DNA of 64,000 nt from Sipunculus nudus (GCA_026874595.1 CM049317.1:55648118-55712117), one strand, 5' to 3'; shown: positions 12,120 to 24,138, numbered from the stretch's first letter. The notes: generated by a model not told the origin, from the sequence alone. Numbers and translations are program-made.

Positions 12120-13640
12120 AATTAAGTCTCCTTCAGATAAAATTAGCGAGACGTGATATGTTCAGTGATTTTCAAATGACGGTTGAATATAAACTACCTC
12201 CGCTATTCTGTGACAGATGATTCAGGAATCAGACATCAATTATTTATATCTAATTGTTCTGTGGGATTCATTATAGACGGACTGCTTGACGGCTCAAGGC
12301 TGCATAATGTAGCGATGCTGTTGCTATTTTTTAAAGTGTGTGCTATCCATTTCATCATATTCTTAAAAGAGGCCTTTTTTGGCGTAAAAATGCACACGCA
12401 CGCATATATATACATACATACAAGTACATACAGAGTGTGTGTCAATATAATTATAAAATGAGATTAATGATAATGAATGGTTTCATGAAAAAAGTCAAAA
12501 GATTGTTGTAACAATTTATAAGTCGGAAGGAACCATGTAAATGTCATAATGAGTATGTGGGAAAAGACAGTTAATATATAAAAGGCCCCAGTGGAATTAA
12601 CCATAATATCTAAATAACCCATCATTATATTGTCTGGCCTAAGTAGAAGGTGATTGATAGGGATTTGGTTTCCGTGTTGTAATCACCATATTTTGTTGAT
12701 AGAAGAAAGGGAAGTCGACAGCAGCATTAGTATAAAACAACACAGAAAATCACAAGTCCATCCAATCATTTGTCTCATCATACAATTCATATATACGAGG
12801 CTTGACTCGATATCATGATATATCTTGAGTCCATCTGATAGGGAGTGTTTGAGAAATGGTAGTATATGATTTATGTTGACTGTATGTCTCTAATCGATCA
12901 GAACGCACATTCTGGGAGATGTAGGTGATGGTATAAGCATTTTGTATATTCAACAGACATCCAATCAGAGACATTTTATATATTTTTTTTTGGTTGCAGG
13001 TATCCGCCTCCGTTTTTAATGCCAGCTTACATAAGTATGTATATATGCAGAACTTCATTTTGGTTTCGGACTACGTGACACCGTGACAGGACAGTAGAAC
13101 ACGCTTCCTGTCATTTTATATACTGGTGTTAACCAGGCCTGCTGACTTCTGCACCTGCGGGTCCCCCCGCCCAAAAAAAAAAAATTAAAAAAATTAGCAC
13201 AGCCTACACATATTGTAGATTCTGTTAATCACGTACACGTATTACTGCTTGAAAAAAAAATTCGTCTCTTCTGACCTGTTCAAGACAAACAGCCTTATTT
13301 TAAAGTGTTTTATTCATTTGAGTGTAGACCCTTTGCTTTTGCTGGAGCCATGCCAGTGTAAACACACATAAACACGTCTGTGAAAACCCCTTCTTATGAG
13401 AAAATTTGATTTTCTATTTAGATTTATACATTTTCAATTGAAAATATCAGACATTTCCATTTGAGTATGACAGTGCAGGGTTTTAGATTAAATGAGGCAA
13501 ATATAAGGAGACTCTGATAAAGACGTCAAAGACGGATGAAGAAAGAGAGCCGATTTTCACAGAGAAGGTCTTTTTTTTTAAATTTCTACGCCCAAACAGA
13601 TTTTACACCTGAGTAAACTCTAAAATTTAGTGGATTATTT
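12120..13640 (+). repeat. old direct duplication, copy A
   Basis: Blocks of this segment recur in the same order and orientation at 14,330-16,960. They are: ACGTGATATGTTCAGTGATTTTCAAATGAC near 12,150; the GATGATTC..CATCAATTATTTAT block near 12,220; the TGATTGATAGGGATTTG block near 12,650; GAGAAAATTTGATTTTC near 13,400; and ATTAAATGAGGCAAATATA near 13,485. Divergence is substantial, so the duplication is old. No coding frame is shared by the two copies. Confidence 0.65.
12985..13095 (-). repeat. inverted-repeat arm (right)
   Basis: Reverse-complement partner of 11,403-11,520. On the plus strand it carries CCGCCTCCGTTTTTAATGCC and TTTCGGACTACGTGAC. No equivalent arm is visible in duplication copy B, so it may have been added to copy A later. 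A short match to GGAGGCGGTTACCTCC also occurs near 44,203. Confidence 0.5.
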
Positions 13641-14329
13641 CTGGATATTCTCTTCCGCAGATCGTCGGCATAATTAACAAAATTAGTTCAGAAATGTTTG
13701 CGTAATTTGCAAACATTCAGACAATACAACAAACTAACAGGAAAATATAATACCTCACCATTTCACTTTTTTTAAAATCTTTACATAGTAAATTTTAATT
13801 GCATAAATTATATAAAAACAACTTTGTCTACAAATAAAAGAGTTTTTATTTTATTCGTTCCATTTGTAAAACGCTTGTACTTATTAGTTATGAAATCAAA
13901 AACACGTTCACCCTTCGTGCAACATTAAAACACTGTTTCTTCACAACTAAATTAATGAACATTTGCAGACGTACATGTGTTCTATTCAAAAGCCTCGACA
14001 CCCTATCGTGGCTATCATTAACGTTATATTGATCGCGAAAAGAATCCTCATTTAAATAATTACAGATTTGTTCATAGTTCATATTAAAAGGCATAAAATA
14101 TAGCACAGTTTCCTATATAACAGTCTATGGATTGTCTTTTTTTTTAATTTATATAAAATGAGTAAATTCTTTTATCGGTTTATTTTTACCTTTCTTGCAA
14201 TTGTGTTATAAAACCTTTTTATTCATCTAAAATAATTCATTCTTGTTGAAATTTTGTTGAATTTTGTAAAATTGTTTGACATACGTTCATGTAATATCAA
14301 GTTAGAATAATGAAGACGTTTCTTTAACT
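13641..14329. other. no gene seen
   Basis: AT-rich spacer between the two duplication copies. The 72-codon minus-strand frame at 13,888-14,106 matches no family I know. Confidence 0.4.
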
Positions 14330-14631
14330 GAAACTACCGAAACGTGATATGTTTAGTAATTTTCAAATGACAGTTTGAGAAGAGCATTATCTGCGCTCTC
14401 CTGTGACGGATGATTCGGGGCCCAGTCATCAATTATTTATCTCTAATTGTCTCGTGGGGTTCATTACTGACGGGCTCATGGATACAAAACCTGACGACGC
14501 AGCAGTTTATTTTTTAACTACTAGAGTGTTCCATTCTTTTTATCTTATTTAAAAAGATGGTTTCTTTCCAAACATTAAATCAAACAGATGTCATTTCATC
14601 GCACACACTAATTAATTCACACACGTACACT

Positions 14632-14633
<2 letters not shown>

Positions 14634-14692
<59 letters not shown>
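14634..14692. repeat. (AT)n microsatellite
   Basis: Uninterrupted AT dinucleotides for nearly 60 bp, absent at the equivalent place in duplication copy A. Confidence 0.95.
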
Positions 14693-14695
<3 letters not shown>

Positions 14696-14894
14696 TGAAA
14701 TGAATATCTCAATATAATTAATATAGGATTGGTTTTTTTTCTAGACCACGGTTTAACTGCTTACTTTCCGATTTGACTCTCCAAATTCGGCAGACGTATC
14801 AGTGATGTGCTCTTCTAGGACAAGTTTGTTTCATCCTGCGGGAGTATGCCCTATTAAGCTTAATATTTAATAATTATAATATTTCCCTATTAGG

Positions 14895-15535
14895 TGCCAC
14901 TATTTCTTTTGGGGCTTCCACACGGGAACAAAGGAACGGTCCTATGTCATAATGGTTTATAAGAAAATATATATTGTAGTGATTCTTATTACCTCTAAAA
15001 TGAAACGGACAATTTATGTCTTTACCCATACCCTCTACAATTGTTCAGCAAAACTTTTTTTCACCTGTCACGCTTTTTCAGGAGACGACCTGTAATCCCC
15101 ACTGAACCCCATTTCCATTAGATCGCCTGTTAAGGAATTTTACTCTGTCAAAAGGAAGTAAAGATTTTAAATTTTAAACAGTTTTTTTAATGAAGCCCCC
15201 CCCCCCCGGGGTGGCACACACTTCTTAGGGTCCTCAATCTCTTGGAGACTTTGATACCCCCGCCAGAATCTACTAATCAGTCGTTCGTTCATTTGTTCAC
15301 GTTTCATGTAAAACATTGCCATGGTTCAGAAACACGGGTTCACCTGGCGAGTGGCAGCACAACTGCATACGAATGGGTGGCTTCTACTCGGGGACAAAGG
15401 TATAGCCCCTTTATTATTATTCTTTTGTGGAACTGTGATTATGGCACTAAAGAAAATAATATATGATGGTGAAGAAATGGATTACGGATGCAGTTTTACT
15501 TTACCCCTCTACAAATTTTCAGCAAAAATCTGTAT
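14895..15535 (+). repeat. local duplication of about 170 bp (two diverged copies)
   Basis: Segments 14,895-15,065 and 15,340-15,535 share GGGGCTTCCACACGGG- / GGTGGCTTCTACTCGGGG-like starts, then GACAAAGG-type, AAAATATAT, and CCCTCTACAA..TTTCAGCAAAA ends. Moderate identity, judged by eye. Confidence 0.45.
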
Positions 15536-16960
15536 ATTACATTTTGCATAATTTGCTGAAAGACAATGCAACGAACCAAAGCTGAGGTGGTTTCTTTGCT
15601 GAATGCTTTCTGGAATAGAATAATTTTTCTTTCTATGTTGACATTTTGGGGGAGTTCCTGGAGAATTCTGGCAGAAGTAATCTTTATATCATATAAGTGT
15701 AACACATGACAAAAGTTCCTGCAAAAAGCTTAGGAGTAAATATGCGTCGTTTACTTCCTATCAGCTCATTTATAAATATGCATCAGATAGAGACATTGAT
15801 TTTCCACGGGAGCAGCTAGTACATTATAATGATGAGTGATTTCACGAAGCAATTGAGAGCCCCGCCAGAATACTATGGTAAATATTGTATCACAGGCTAG
15901 TGGGTAATACGTAGATTAAATAAAAAGAATGGGAACAAAAAAATTTGTATTAAAAAAGGCTTCCCAAAAGGAAATACCATGATTACTAAATAATCCGTTA
16001 TTACATTGTATCACGCAAGTGGAGGGTAATTGATAGGCATTTGATTTATTTTGGCACTAAATAAAGGAGAGAAAATCGACGACATTATTATAAATGGTAA
16101 ACGCGGGAATATGAAAGCCCAGTCAATCTTATAGTCTCTGCAATTTTATAAATAATAAATAAAAGTAATATGTTATAAGAATTAAATAAATAATTTATCG
16201 TTATTTTATGCATGTATGCTACATATTGTCGACTCGATTTCGCGGTGTCCATCAGGGTGAATAGTTGTTGTGCAGAGCTCCACTGATCTTTGTAAATTTC
16301 TTAAATCGAATCTTAAAACAACATCTTCAGATAAGATACTTTATGAACACATTTTGACATGCAAGCGAGGGCATAAAGATTTGACCTTGTATTTACGAAA
16401 AGGTGTCAGATCTCCGGTTTACTCAGACTCTAAAAATTTACAAAACGAAACCACCAGAACCGTTCATGCAGTTTGCCTCGGATTAATCATAATTACTTTT
16501 TGTACAATCTATTTAAAAAATGATTTAAATTAAACAGACCGACATTGTAGTACTACAATACATTAGTCGTCTGAACAGACCTTTTCTATGACCATCTAGG
16601 GCACCAATATATTTCGAGTCGTGTGTATATTGGAACGTGGGACGTTTGCTTATGCTGGAACATAAATTGTCCATTTTAACACACATAATCAAAACTTTGT
16701 AAACCCCATCCGATGAGAAAATTATTTTTTTCCTTTGAACGTAATCCCGAAGGCATTGATCATTTTAGCATTGACTTTCAATAAAGCAAGCTAACGTGGG
16801 ATTTTAAATTAAATGAGGCGTATATAAAGAAGCAGGCTTTACTGGAGACGTCCCAGAGGTATTCCCCATGATTAAACGTAGGGGCAAAGCAAGTTTTCTC
16901 AGCGCGTTTTTTTTTAAGTTTCCAGGCGAAAGCAGGGTTAACGACCCTTGCGTCTTTTGG

Positions 16961-17281
16961 GAAATCGGTCCAGTTTTGTCTCCCTAAATCGATTCTTGAT
17001 GAGAACTTTAGAAGAAACACGAATTTTCAAGAATGAAGAAAATTGGAAAATACAAGGATTTTCCGTCTTTAAGGGACATTTTTTTATTTTGCCTTAATGC
17101 CGAGTTTCGTCATGTTATCACTGAGAGAAACTTAACCCTACATTAGGGTTTAAAGAAACTGCATTTGATTCGGTTTTTTCTTGTGGAAAATAAAGTTCAA
17201 TTTCAAAGTAACGGGGCGGACGATGGACCTAACAATTTCTGCCGACAATACATTTTGGCCCGAATTGTGCTGGCCTGTTGA
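16961..17281. other. no gene seen
   Basis: No feature recognised. The minus-strand frame at 16,778-17,020 lies mostly in duplication copy B. Confidence 0.4.
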
Positions 17282-17625
17282 TCAGAATCTCTTCCGATTT
17301 TAATCTCTTGATTCAAGGATCTGTATCTTTTGAGACAAGCATATGTATCTCTTTAGACAAACAAATGTATCTCTAAAGACAAGGATCTGTTTCACTTGAG
17401 ACAAGAATCTGTAACCCTAAAGACATATGATGATCTGTATCTCTAGAGACAAGTTTTATTTTAAATCTCTTGAGAAAAAACAAATGTATCTCTTACGACC
17501 AGGATCTGTATATCTTGCAGCAATGCGCTGCAAGTTTTGGGACATTATTTTTCAGGGCAATGAGAAAAACTTCTCTGCACAAGAACGTGTGTCTTTGGAT
17601 CTACATCTCCTGAGACAAATAATAT
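17282..17625 (+). repeat. degenerate minisatellite, GATCTGTATCTC type
   Basis: About ten imperfect units of roughly 25 bp built on GATCTGTATCTC then N(2-4) then GAGACAAG, for example near 17,320, 17,385, 17,430 and 17,500. A short (AAT)n tract at 17,620-17,665 follows. Confidence 0.7.
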
Positions 17626-17904
17626 TAATAATAATAATAATAATGATAATAATAATGATAATAATCCCTTCTGGACCAGCCCTTGACCTATGACCGTCCG
17701 ACTGCTTTCCCTCTCATACGCTGAATCCTCAGTCTGCACTGACTAATTCACATCCTTATCTCTGGTCTCTAAGTTTATGACATTATCTACATCCTTTGAT
17801 CATTCGAGTATCCATGCATCTGCTGGTGAGGATATCCACTGACTTCTAGACTCATTCATGTTCGTCTTTGAAACCGCTACATCGGGCATCTCACTGACCT
17901 GTGT
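17626..17904. other. AAT tract and spacer
   Basis: Starts with interrupted (AAT)n. The rest has no recognised feature. Confidence 0.5.
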
Positions 17905-18840
17905 ATGGGCTCATATACGTTCAAAAAAGCAAATTTCTTGAAATTAAATGATGACAAATCTGATTTTATAATTATTGGATTAATACATATTGTGTCTATC
18001 ATACATGAACCATCAATTGTTATTGGACAGGATACAAATACTCAAAGTGTAAATGTTACAAGTTTGGGTTTTTTGGTTTGACCTTTATATGGAAGGAAAA
18101 GCTCACATAAAAAATATGTGCAAGAGTGCCTTTTTTGCATTAAAGAAAATCTCCAATATAAGAATGAATATTGATGTGACAACTGCAAACATTTTGGTGC
18201 AAGCTTTAGTTATGTCTAATCTAAACTACTGAAATAGTTTATTGCTGGGTGTAACTAAGTCTGATTAACACAGATTACAACGTCTATGGAACATAGCTTG
18301 CCGTGTGATTTTCCGTTTGAAAAAGTTGTGACCGAATTAGTCGTTACATGAAGAAACTGCATTGGCTTATAATTAAGGAAAGAATTTGATTTAAAGTGCT
18401 AACTATTATTTTACAGTGTGTCAAAAGTTCTGCCCCAGAATTGTTTAAACAACTTATTGATCAGAACCATGGTGGCTCAAACCTTCGCTCCAGTAGAAAT
18501 GGAAATGTGCCTGTTGTGGGAAGCAGACTGGTTATGACATCAAATTGTTCAAAGTAGCTGGTCCTAGGTTATGAAATAAGTTGCCATACGACTCAATGGA
18601 TACCTTTATGAAAAAACTAAGAACACTTCTCCTCACTTGGTCAAATGGCTGATTTTATGTGCATGTTATTATCCAGTCTTTTGTTTTTATGCTCTTAATA
18701 TCAGTCATTTCTAATATTTCTGTAATGTTTGTGGGAGTTTTTATACGATTAGTTTTATATGTATAGATTGTTAAGCGCCTTAGGGAAGTTTCTGATACTG
18801 TGAAAGTTGCGTCATATAAATAAATATTTGTATTTGTATA
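17905..18840 (+). mobile_element. non-LTR retrotransposon 3' end, CR1/L2-like (decayed)
   Basis: Translation in shifting plus frames gives the C-terminal reverse-transcriptase region of CR1/L2-type LINEs: FLKLNDDKSDFIIIG, a MSNLNY-type stretch after a VQALV motif, a KLHWL-like (here KLHWLI) segment, and a terminal NKLPYDS-like piece. Stops and frameshifts break the frame many times, so it is dead. The 3' tail GTTAAGCGCCTTAGGGA..GTCATATAAATAAATATTTG followed by a TTGTAT-type simple repeat is the usual LINE end of this group. The 5' part is missing. It abuts the 36-bp minisatellite. Confidence 0.8.
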
Positions 18841-18867
18841 TTTGCTCAGAAAACGATCTGCAGTTAT

Positions 18868-21800
18868 AAGGGAGACTGCCTAGATGTTAGGCCAAGAGTG
18901 CACACCAGGAAACCGCCTAGACTTTACGTCAAGAGCGGCCAAGTAAGTCAATCGGAAGACCATGTACATGTAAAGTCATGTGTGTGAACAGGAAAATTGT
19001 AGACGTTAAGGCGAGTGCCTACCGTGTACACGTTACGGCAATTGTGTGAAAGGGAGACCGTGTAGACGTAAAGAAAGAGTGCCTAACGGGAGACCGTGTA
19101 GATGTTAAGAAAGAGTGCCAACTGAGAGACCGTGTAGATGTTAAGAAAGAGTGCCAACCGAGAGACCGTGTAGATGTTAAGAAAGAGTGCCTAACGGGAG
19201 ATCGTGTAGATGTTAAGAAAGAGTGCCAACCGAGAGACCGTGTAGATGTTAAGAAAGAGTGCCTAACGATAGACCGTGTATATGTTAAGAAAGAGTGCCA
19301 ACTGAGAGACCGTGTAGATGTTAAGAAAGAGTGCCTAACGGGAGACCGTGTAGATGTTAAGAATGAGTGCCAACCGAGAGACCGTGTAGATGTTAAGAAA
19401 GAGTGCCAACCGAGAGACCGTGTAGATGTTAAGAAAGAGTGCCTAACGGGAGACCGTGTAGATGTTAAGAAAGAGTGCCAACCGGGAGACCGTGTAGATG
19501 TTAAGAAAGAGTGCCAACCGGGAAACCGTGTAGATGTTAAGAAAGAGTGCCAACCGAGAGACCGTGTAGATGTTAAGAAAGAGTGCCAACCGGGAGACCG
19601 TGTAGATGTTAAGAAAGAGTGCCAACCGGGAAACCGTGTAGATGTTAAGAAAGAGTGCCAACCGAGAGACCGTGTAGATGTTAAGAAAGAGTGCCAACCG
19701 GGAGACCGTGTAGATGTTAAGAAAGAGTGCCAACCGGGAGACCGTGTAGATGTTAAGAAAGAGTGCCAACCGGGAGACCGTGTAGATGTTAAGAAAGAGT
19801 GCCAACCGGGAGACCGTGTAGATGTTAAGAAAGAGTGCCAACCGAGAGACCGTGTAGATGTTAAGAAAGAGTGCCAACCGATAGACCGTGTAGATGTTAA
19901 GAAAGAGTGCCTAACGGGAGACCGTGTAGATGTTAAGAAAGAGTGCCAACCGGGAGACCGTGTAGATGTTAAGAAAGAGTGCCAACTGGGAGACCGTGTA
20001 GATGTTAAGAAAGAGTGTCAACCGAGAGACCGTGTAGATGTTAAGAAAGAGTGCCAACCGAGAGACCGTGTAGATGTTAAGAAAGAGTGCCAACCGAGAG
20101 ACCGTGTAGATGTTAAGAAAGAGTGCCAACCGAGAGACCGTGTAGATGTAAAGAAAGAGTGCCAACCTAGCGACCGTGTAGATGTTTAGTCAAGAGGGCC
20201 AACCGGGGCAGCCCGTGTAGATGTTAAGAAAGAGTGCCTAACGGGAGACCGTGTAGATGTTAAGAAAGAGTGCCAGCCGGGAGACCGTGTAGATGTTAAG
20301 AAAGAGTGCCAACCGGGAGACCGTGTAGATGTTAAGAAAGAGTGCCAACCGAGAGACCGTGTAGATGTTAAGAAAGAGTGCCAACCGAGAGACCGTGTAG
20401 ATGTTAAGAAAGAGTGCCAACCGAGAGACCGTGTAGATGTTAAGAAATAGTGCCAACCGAGAGACCGTGTAGATGTAAAGAAAGAGTGCCAACCTAGCGA
20501 CCGTGTAGATGTTTAGTCAAGAGGGCCAACCGGGGAAGCCCGTGTAGATGTTAAGAAAGAGTGCCTAACGGGAGACCGTGTAGATGTTAAGAAAGAGTGC
20601 CAACCGGGAGACCGTGTAGACGTTAAGAAAGAGTGCCAACCGGGAGACCGTGTAGATGTTAAGAAAGAGTGCCAACTGAGAGACCGTGTAGATGTTAAGA
20701 AAGAGTGCCAACCGGGAGACCGTGTAGATGTTAAGAAAGAGTGCCAACCGAGAGACCGTGTAGATGATAAGAAAGAGTGCCAACCGGGAGACCGTGTAGA
20801 TGTTAAGAAAGAGTGCCAACTGACAGACCGTGTAGATGTTAAGAAAGAGTGCCTAACGGGAGACCGTGTAGATGTTAAGAAAGAGTGCCAACTGAGAGAC
20901 CGTGTAGATGTTAAGAAAGAGTGCCAACCGAGAGACCATGTAGATGTTAAGAAAGAGTGTCAACCGAGAGACCGTGTAGATGTTAAGAAAGAGTGCCAAC
21001 CTAGCGACCGTGTAGATGTTTAGTCAAGAGGGCCAACCGGGGAAGCCCGTGTAGATGTTAAGAAAGAGTGCCAGCCGGGAGACCGTGTAGATGTTAAGAA
21101 AGAGTGCCAACCGAGAGACCGTGTAGATGTTAAGACAGAGTGCCAACCGAGAGACCGTGTAGATGTTAAGAAAGAGTGCCAACCGAGAGACCGTGTAGAT
21201 GTTAAGAAAGAGTGCCAACCGGGAGACCGTGTAGATGTTAAGAAAGAGTGCCAACTGACAGACCGTGTAGATGTTAAGAAAGAGTGCCTAACGGGAGACC
21301 GTGTAGATGTTAAGAAAGAGTGCCAACTGAGAGACCGTGTAGATGTTAAGAAAGAGTGCCAACCGAGAGACCATGTAGATGTTAAGAAAGAGTGCCAACC
21401 GAGAGACCGTGTAGATGTTAAGAAAGAGTGCCAACCGAGAGACCGTGTAGATGTTAAGAAAGAGTGCCAACCTAGCGACCGTGTAGATGTTTAGTCAAGA
21501 GGGCCAACCGGGGAAGCCCGTGTAGATGTTAAGAAAGAGTGCCAGCCGGGAGACCGTGTAGATGTTAAGAAAGAGTGCCAACCGAGAGACCGTGTAGATG
21601 TTAAGACAGAGTGCCAACCGAGAGACCGTGTAGATGTTAAGAAAGAGTGCCAACCGAGAGACCGTGTAGATGTTAAGAAAGAGTGCCAACCGAGAGACCG
21701 TGTAGATGTTTAGTCAAGAGGGCCAACCGGGGAAGCCCGTGTAGATGTTAAGAAAGAGTGCCAACCGGGAGACAGTGTAGATGTTAAGAAAGAGTGCCAA

Positions 21801-22771
21801 CCGAGAGACCGTGTAGATGTTAAGAAAGAGTGCCTAACGGGAGACCGTGTAGAAGTTAAGAAAGAGTGCCAACCGAGAGACCGTGTAGATGTTAAGAAAG
21901 AGTGCCAACCGAGAGACCGTGTAGATGTTAAGAAAGAGTGCCAACCGAGAGACCGTGTAGATGTTAAGAAAGAGAGCCTAACGGGAGACCGTGTAGATGT
22001 TAAGAAAGAGTGCCAACCGGGAGACCGTGTAGATGTTAAGAAAGAGTGCCAACCGGGAGACCGTGTAGATGTTAAGAAAGAGTGCCAACCGGGAGACCGT
22101 GTAGATGTTACGTCAAGTGTGTGAACCGAAGACCGTGTAGACGTTAAGGCTAAATTGCCAACCAGGAGACCATGAAGACTTTAATTCAAGTGTTTGAATC
22201 AGAGACCGTGTTGACGTTAAGAAAGAGTGCCAACCTAGCGACCGTGTAGATGTTTAGTCAAGAGGGCCAACCGGGGAAACACGTGTAGATGTTAAGAAAG
22301 AGTGCAAACCGGGAGACCGTGTAGATTTAAAGTTAAGTGTGTGAACCGGAGGCCGTGTAGCCAAAAAGTACCAACCAGGACACTGTGTTGATGTTAAGTC
22401 AAGAGTACCAAACCGGGACACTTTGTTGATGTTAGGTCAAGTGTGTGTCATTAGACAGACCGTGTAGACGTCGAGTCAAGAGTGGCAACCGGCAGACCGT
22501 GTAGACGTTAAGTCAAGAGTGGCTACCGACAGACCGTGTAGATGTTAAATCAAGAGTGAACAGAAGACCGTGGAACTATAGGCCTAGCTTGCGAATCGGA
22601 GACACTGTAGAAATTAAGTCGAGAGCCCGTGTAGCTGTTAAGTCAAGAGTGCGAACAAAAGACCATGTAGATGTTAGGCCGTGTTAACCAGGGGACCGTG
22701 TAGATGTTAAGTCAAGAATGCGAAAAGAGACCGTGTTGACCTTAGACCAAGAGTACGAACAGGGTGATCCT
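18868..22771. repeat. 36-bp-period minisatellite, about 100 units, with higher-order structure
   Basis: Tandem units built on GACCGTGTAGATGTTAAGAA then AGAGTGCCAACCGGGA, 36 bp per unit. The core at about 19,050-22,110 is nearly homogeneous. Both edges (18,868-19,050 and 22,110-22,770) are strongly diverged, as unequal exchange predicts. A 39-bp marker variant (TTTAGTCAAGAGGG..GGGGAAGCCCG) starts near 20,166, 20,493, 21,000, 21,471, 21,690 and 22,234. The spacings of 327, 507, 471 and 219 each equal a multiple of 36 plus 3. Because 36 is divisible by 3, the minus strand gives long open frames repeating the 12-residue unit ALFLNIYTVSRL. Those frames start at TTG, not ATG, and are broken by the marker units, so I treat them as non-coding. 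Confidence 0.95.
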
Positions 22772-23047
22772 TGTTACAGGTGCTCTTTTTATTGTGTGAC
22801 ACGGGCGCAACTCGTGTTGTGACACCCTCGCCGGGCCGTTTGTTACATTCGCAGTTTAATCCGTACTCTCTTTGTCATGCTAGCCGTGGGTTTTCTCGCC
22901 TGGTCGTGAGTCACGTGTGAACCCTGGTATGTAGAGACACACACAGCGATGTTCTTCAAGATGATTCCTGTAGCGCGTGTTTACTGTGTTGTGTAAGATC
23001 TTTTAGACTGTTCGAGAATTGAAAAATTTTCGGCTTGGGGTGAAGAG

Positions 23048-23055
23048 TATATAAA
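23048..23055 (+). promoter_or_regulatory. LTR TATA box
   Basis: TATATAAA in the solo LTR, followed by AGGGGCTGTGTTTTAGAGCC, which is conserved in the other copies and probably marks the U3/R border. The 37.5-kb copy has TATAAATA at the same place. Confidence 0.7.
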
Positions 23056-23432
23056 GGGGCTGTGTTTTAGAGCCGAGAGAGAGAGAGAGAGCATAAAAGA
23101 TTTCCAGCGGACGCAGAAGCGTGTGTGTCGGTTTCTGGGACCTAATCCGACAAGTGCGGCAATTGTAGACTTTCTTCAGACGTTCTCCTGGATTTAATGA
23201 CATGTCTTGTTTGTACTTCAGTTTACTTTCTGGATTGTTACAAGAGCTTTACACTGGACTGTAATTCTCCCAGAGTATACATTTAAAGAACTTATCGTTG
23301 TGACGGTGGTGGTATCCAGGTACTGTGCACTTTGTGTATTTTACTGTATGATTATACTGATGTGTTGTTATACCGCTGTTATACTGTTAAATTGTATTGA
23401 TTTAGTATATTGTAGTGTTAGGTTGTTTTAAG

Positions 23433-23438
23433 AATAAA
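23433..23438 (+). promoter_or_regulatory. LTR polyadenylation signal
   Basis: AATAAA about 380 bp after the TATA box, conserved in the minus-strand copies (TTTATT near 50,838 and 59,518). Confidence 0.65.
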
Positions 23439-23631
23439 TCACAGATATTTGTTAACAAAAAACCACTGACTTCTTTATTCATTCCCCTAGAAATTTCACG
23501 CTGCCTAGTGTTACAGAATCTGATATTTTTATCTCCATTCCAAAATGTTTTGTTCATCACGCATACGTGATCTGTTTATATTAGGTTCCGTAACAACATT
23601 TTCTTGATGAAATAAAGGTCAATTTTCAAGG

Positions 23632-23835
23632 TGTTACGACCCATAATGTAATAACTGGCCCATAATGTAATAACGGCCCATATTGTAATAAAAACGACCC
23701 ATAATGTAATAATAGCCCATAATGTAATAAAAACGGCCCATATTGTAATAACTATACCCTGCCCATATTGTAATAAAATCGCAAGTGGGTAAAACGGCCC
23801 ATATTGTAATAAAATCGAAGGTGGGTAAAACGGCC
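23632..23835 (-). repeat. left arm: 18-bp tandem array
   Basis: Eight CCCATAWTGTAATA units. Unit linkers vary (CGG, CTGG, AAAACGA). Two inner units include a GTGGGTAAAACGG linker, mirrored by CCCACTTCCCG in the right arm. Confidence 0.9.
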
Positions 23836-24071
23836 AATAATTTTATAAATCAAAGTTCATGCAAATTAACTTAGACAATTCAAATATTGACTTCTCGTGA
23901 CACGAATGTGTAAGTGAACATACAAGTATTAAAAACCACTGGATTACATAATGACTATTTGTTTAATACGGTGACCAAGCTAATATGAGCGAAATATGGC
24001 CATGATTCATGATTATCCTTTTGTTGAATCAGTGTTTAAAAAGGGTGATAAAGTATTTAAACAAGATAATA

Positions 24072-24091
24072 CATATATGTATGTATATATA

Positions 24092-24134
<43 letters not shown>
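24072..24134. repeat. (TA)n microsatellite in element core
   Basis: Interrupted TA repeat inside the inverted-repeat element. Confidence 0.9.

Positions 24135-24138
<4 letters not shown>

Larger units (their letters stand above)
14330..16960 (+). repeat. old direct duplication, copy B
   Basis: Partner of 12,120-13,640, with the conserved blocks in the same order. It is longer because of insertions, including a (TA)n tract and a local duplication at 14,895-15,535. Clear blocks lie near 14,340 (ACGTGATATGTTTAGTAATT), 14,400-14,470, 16,030-16,080, 16,710 and 16,805 (TTAAATTAAATGAGGCG). An 87-codon frame at 16,270-16,533 begins at GTG and is not conserved in copy A. Confidence 0.6.
22772..23595 (+). 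mobile_element. solo LTR, 824 bp (Ty3/gypsy family of this window)
   Basis: Begins TGTTACAGGTGCTC and ends GGTTCCGTAACA, so the outer six bases form a TGTTAC/GTAACA inverted repeat. It aligns along its length with 59,357-60,177 (-) and, more distantly, 50,682-51,597 (-). Parts of it flank the gypsy element at 37.4-41.0 kb. It has a TATA box and poly(A) signal in the expected order. No internal coding region follows, so this is a solo LTR left by LTR-LTR recombination. Flanks are TCCT on the left and ACAT on the right, so I see no target duplication. The left flank is the minisatellite, which may have been rearranged. Confidence 0.9.

Noticed and set aside
19443-19877. 144-residue repetitive protein gene
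   Set aside because: Starts at TTG, exists only because the repeat period is divisible by three, and is broken at every marker unit.
18868-22771. CRISPR-like array
   Set aside because: The 36-bp repeats are contiguous with no unique spacers, and the context is an animal genome. It is a minisatellite.
23634-23837. Repetitive peptide frames in the element arms (also 24,915-25,402)
   Set aside because: They translate the 18-bp arm repeats, occur on opposite strands in the two arms and start at non-ATG codons in most cases.
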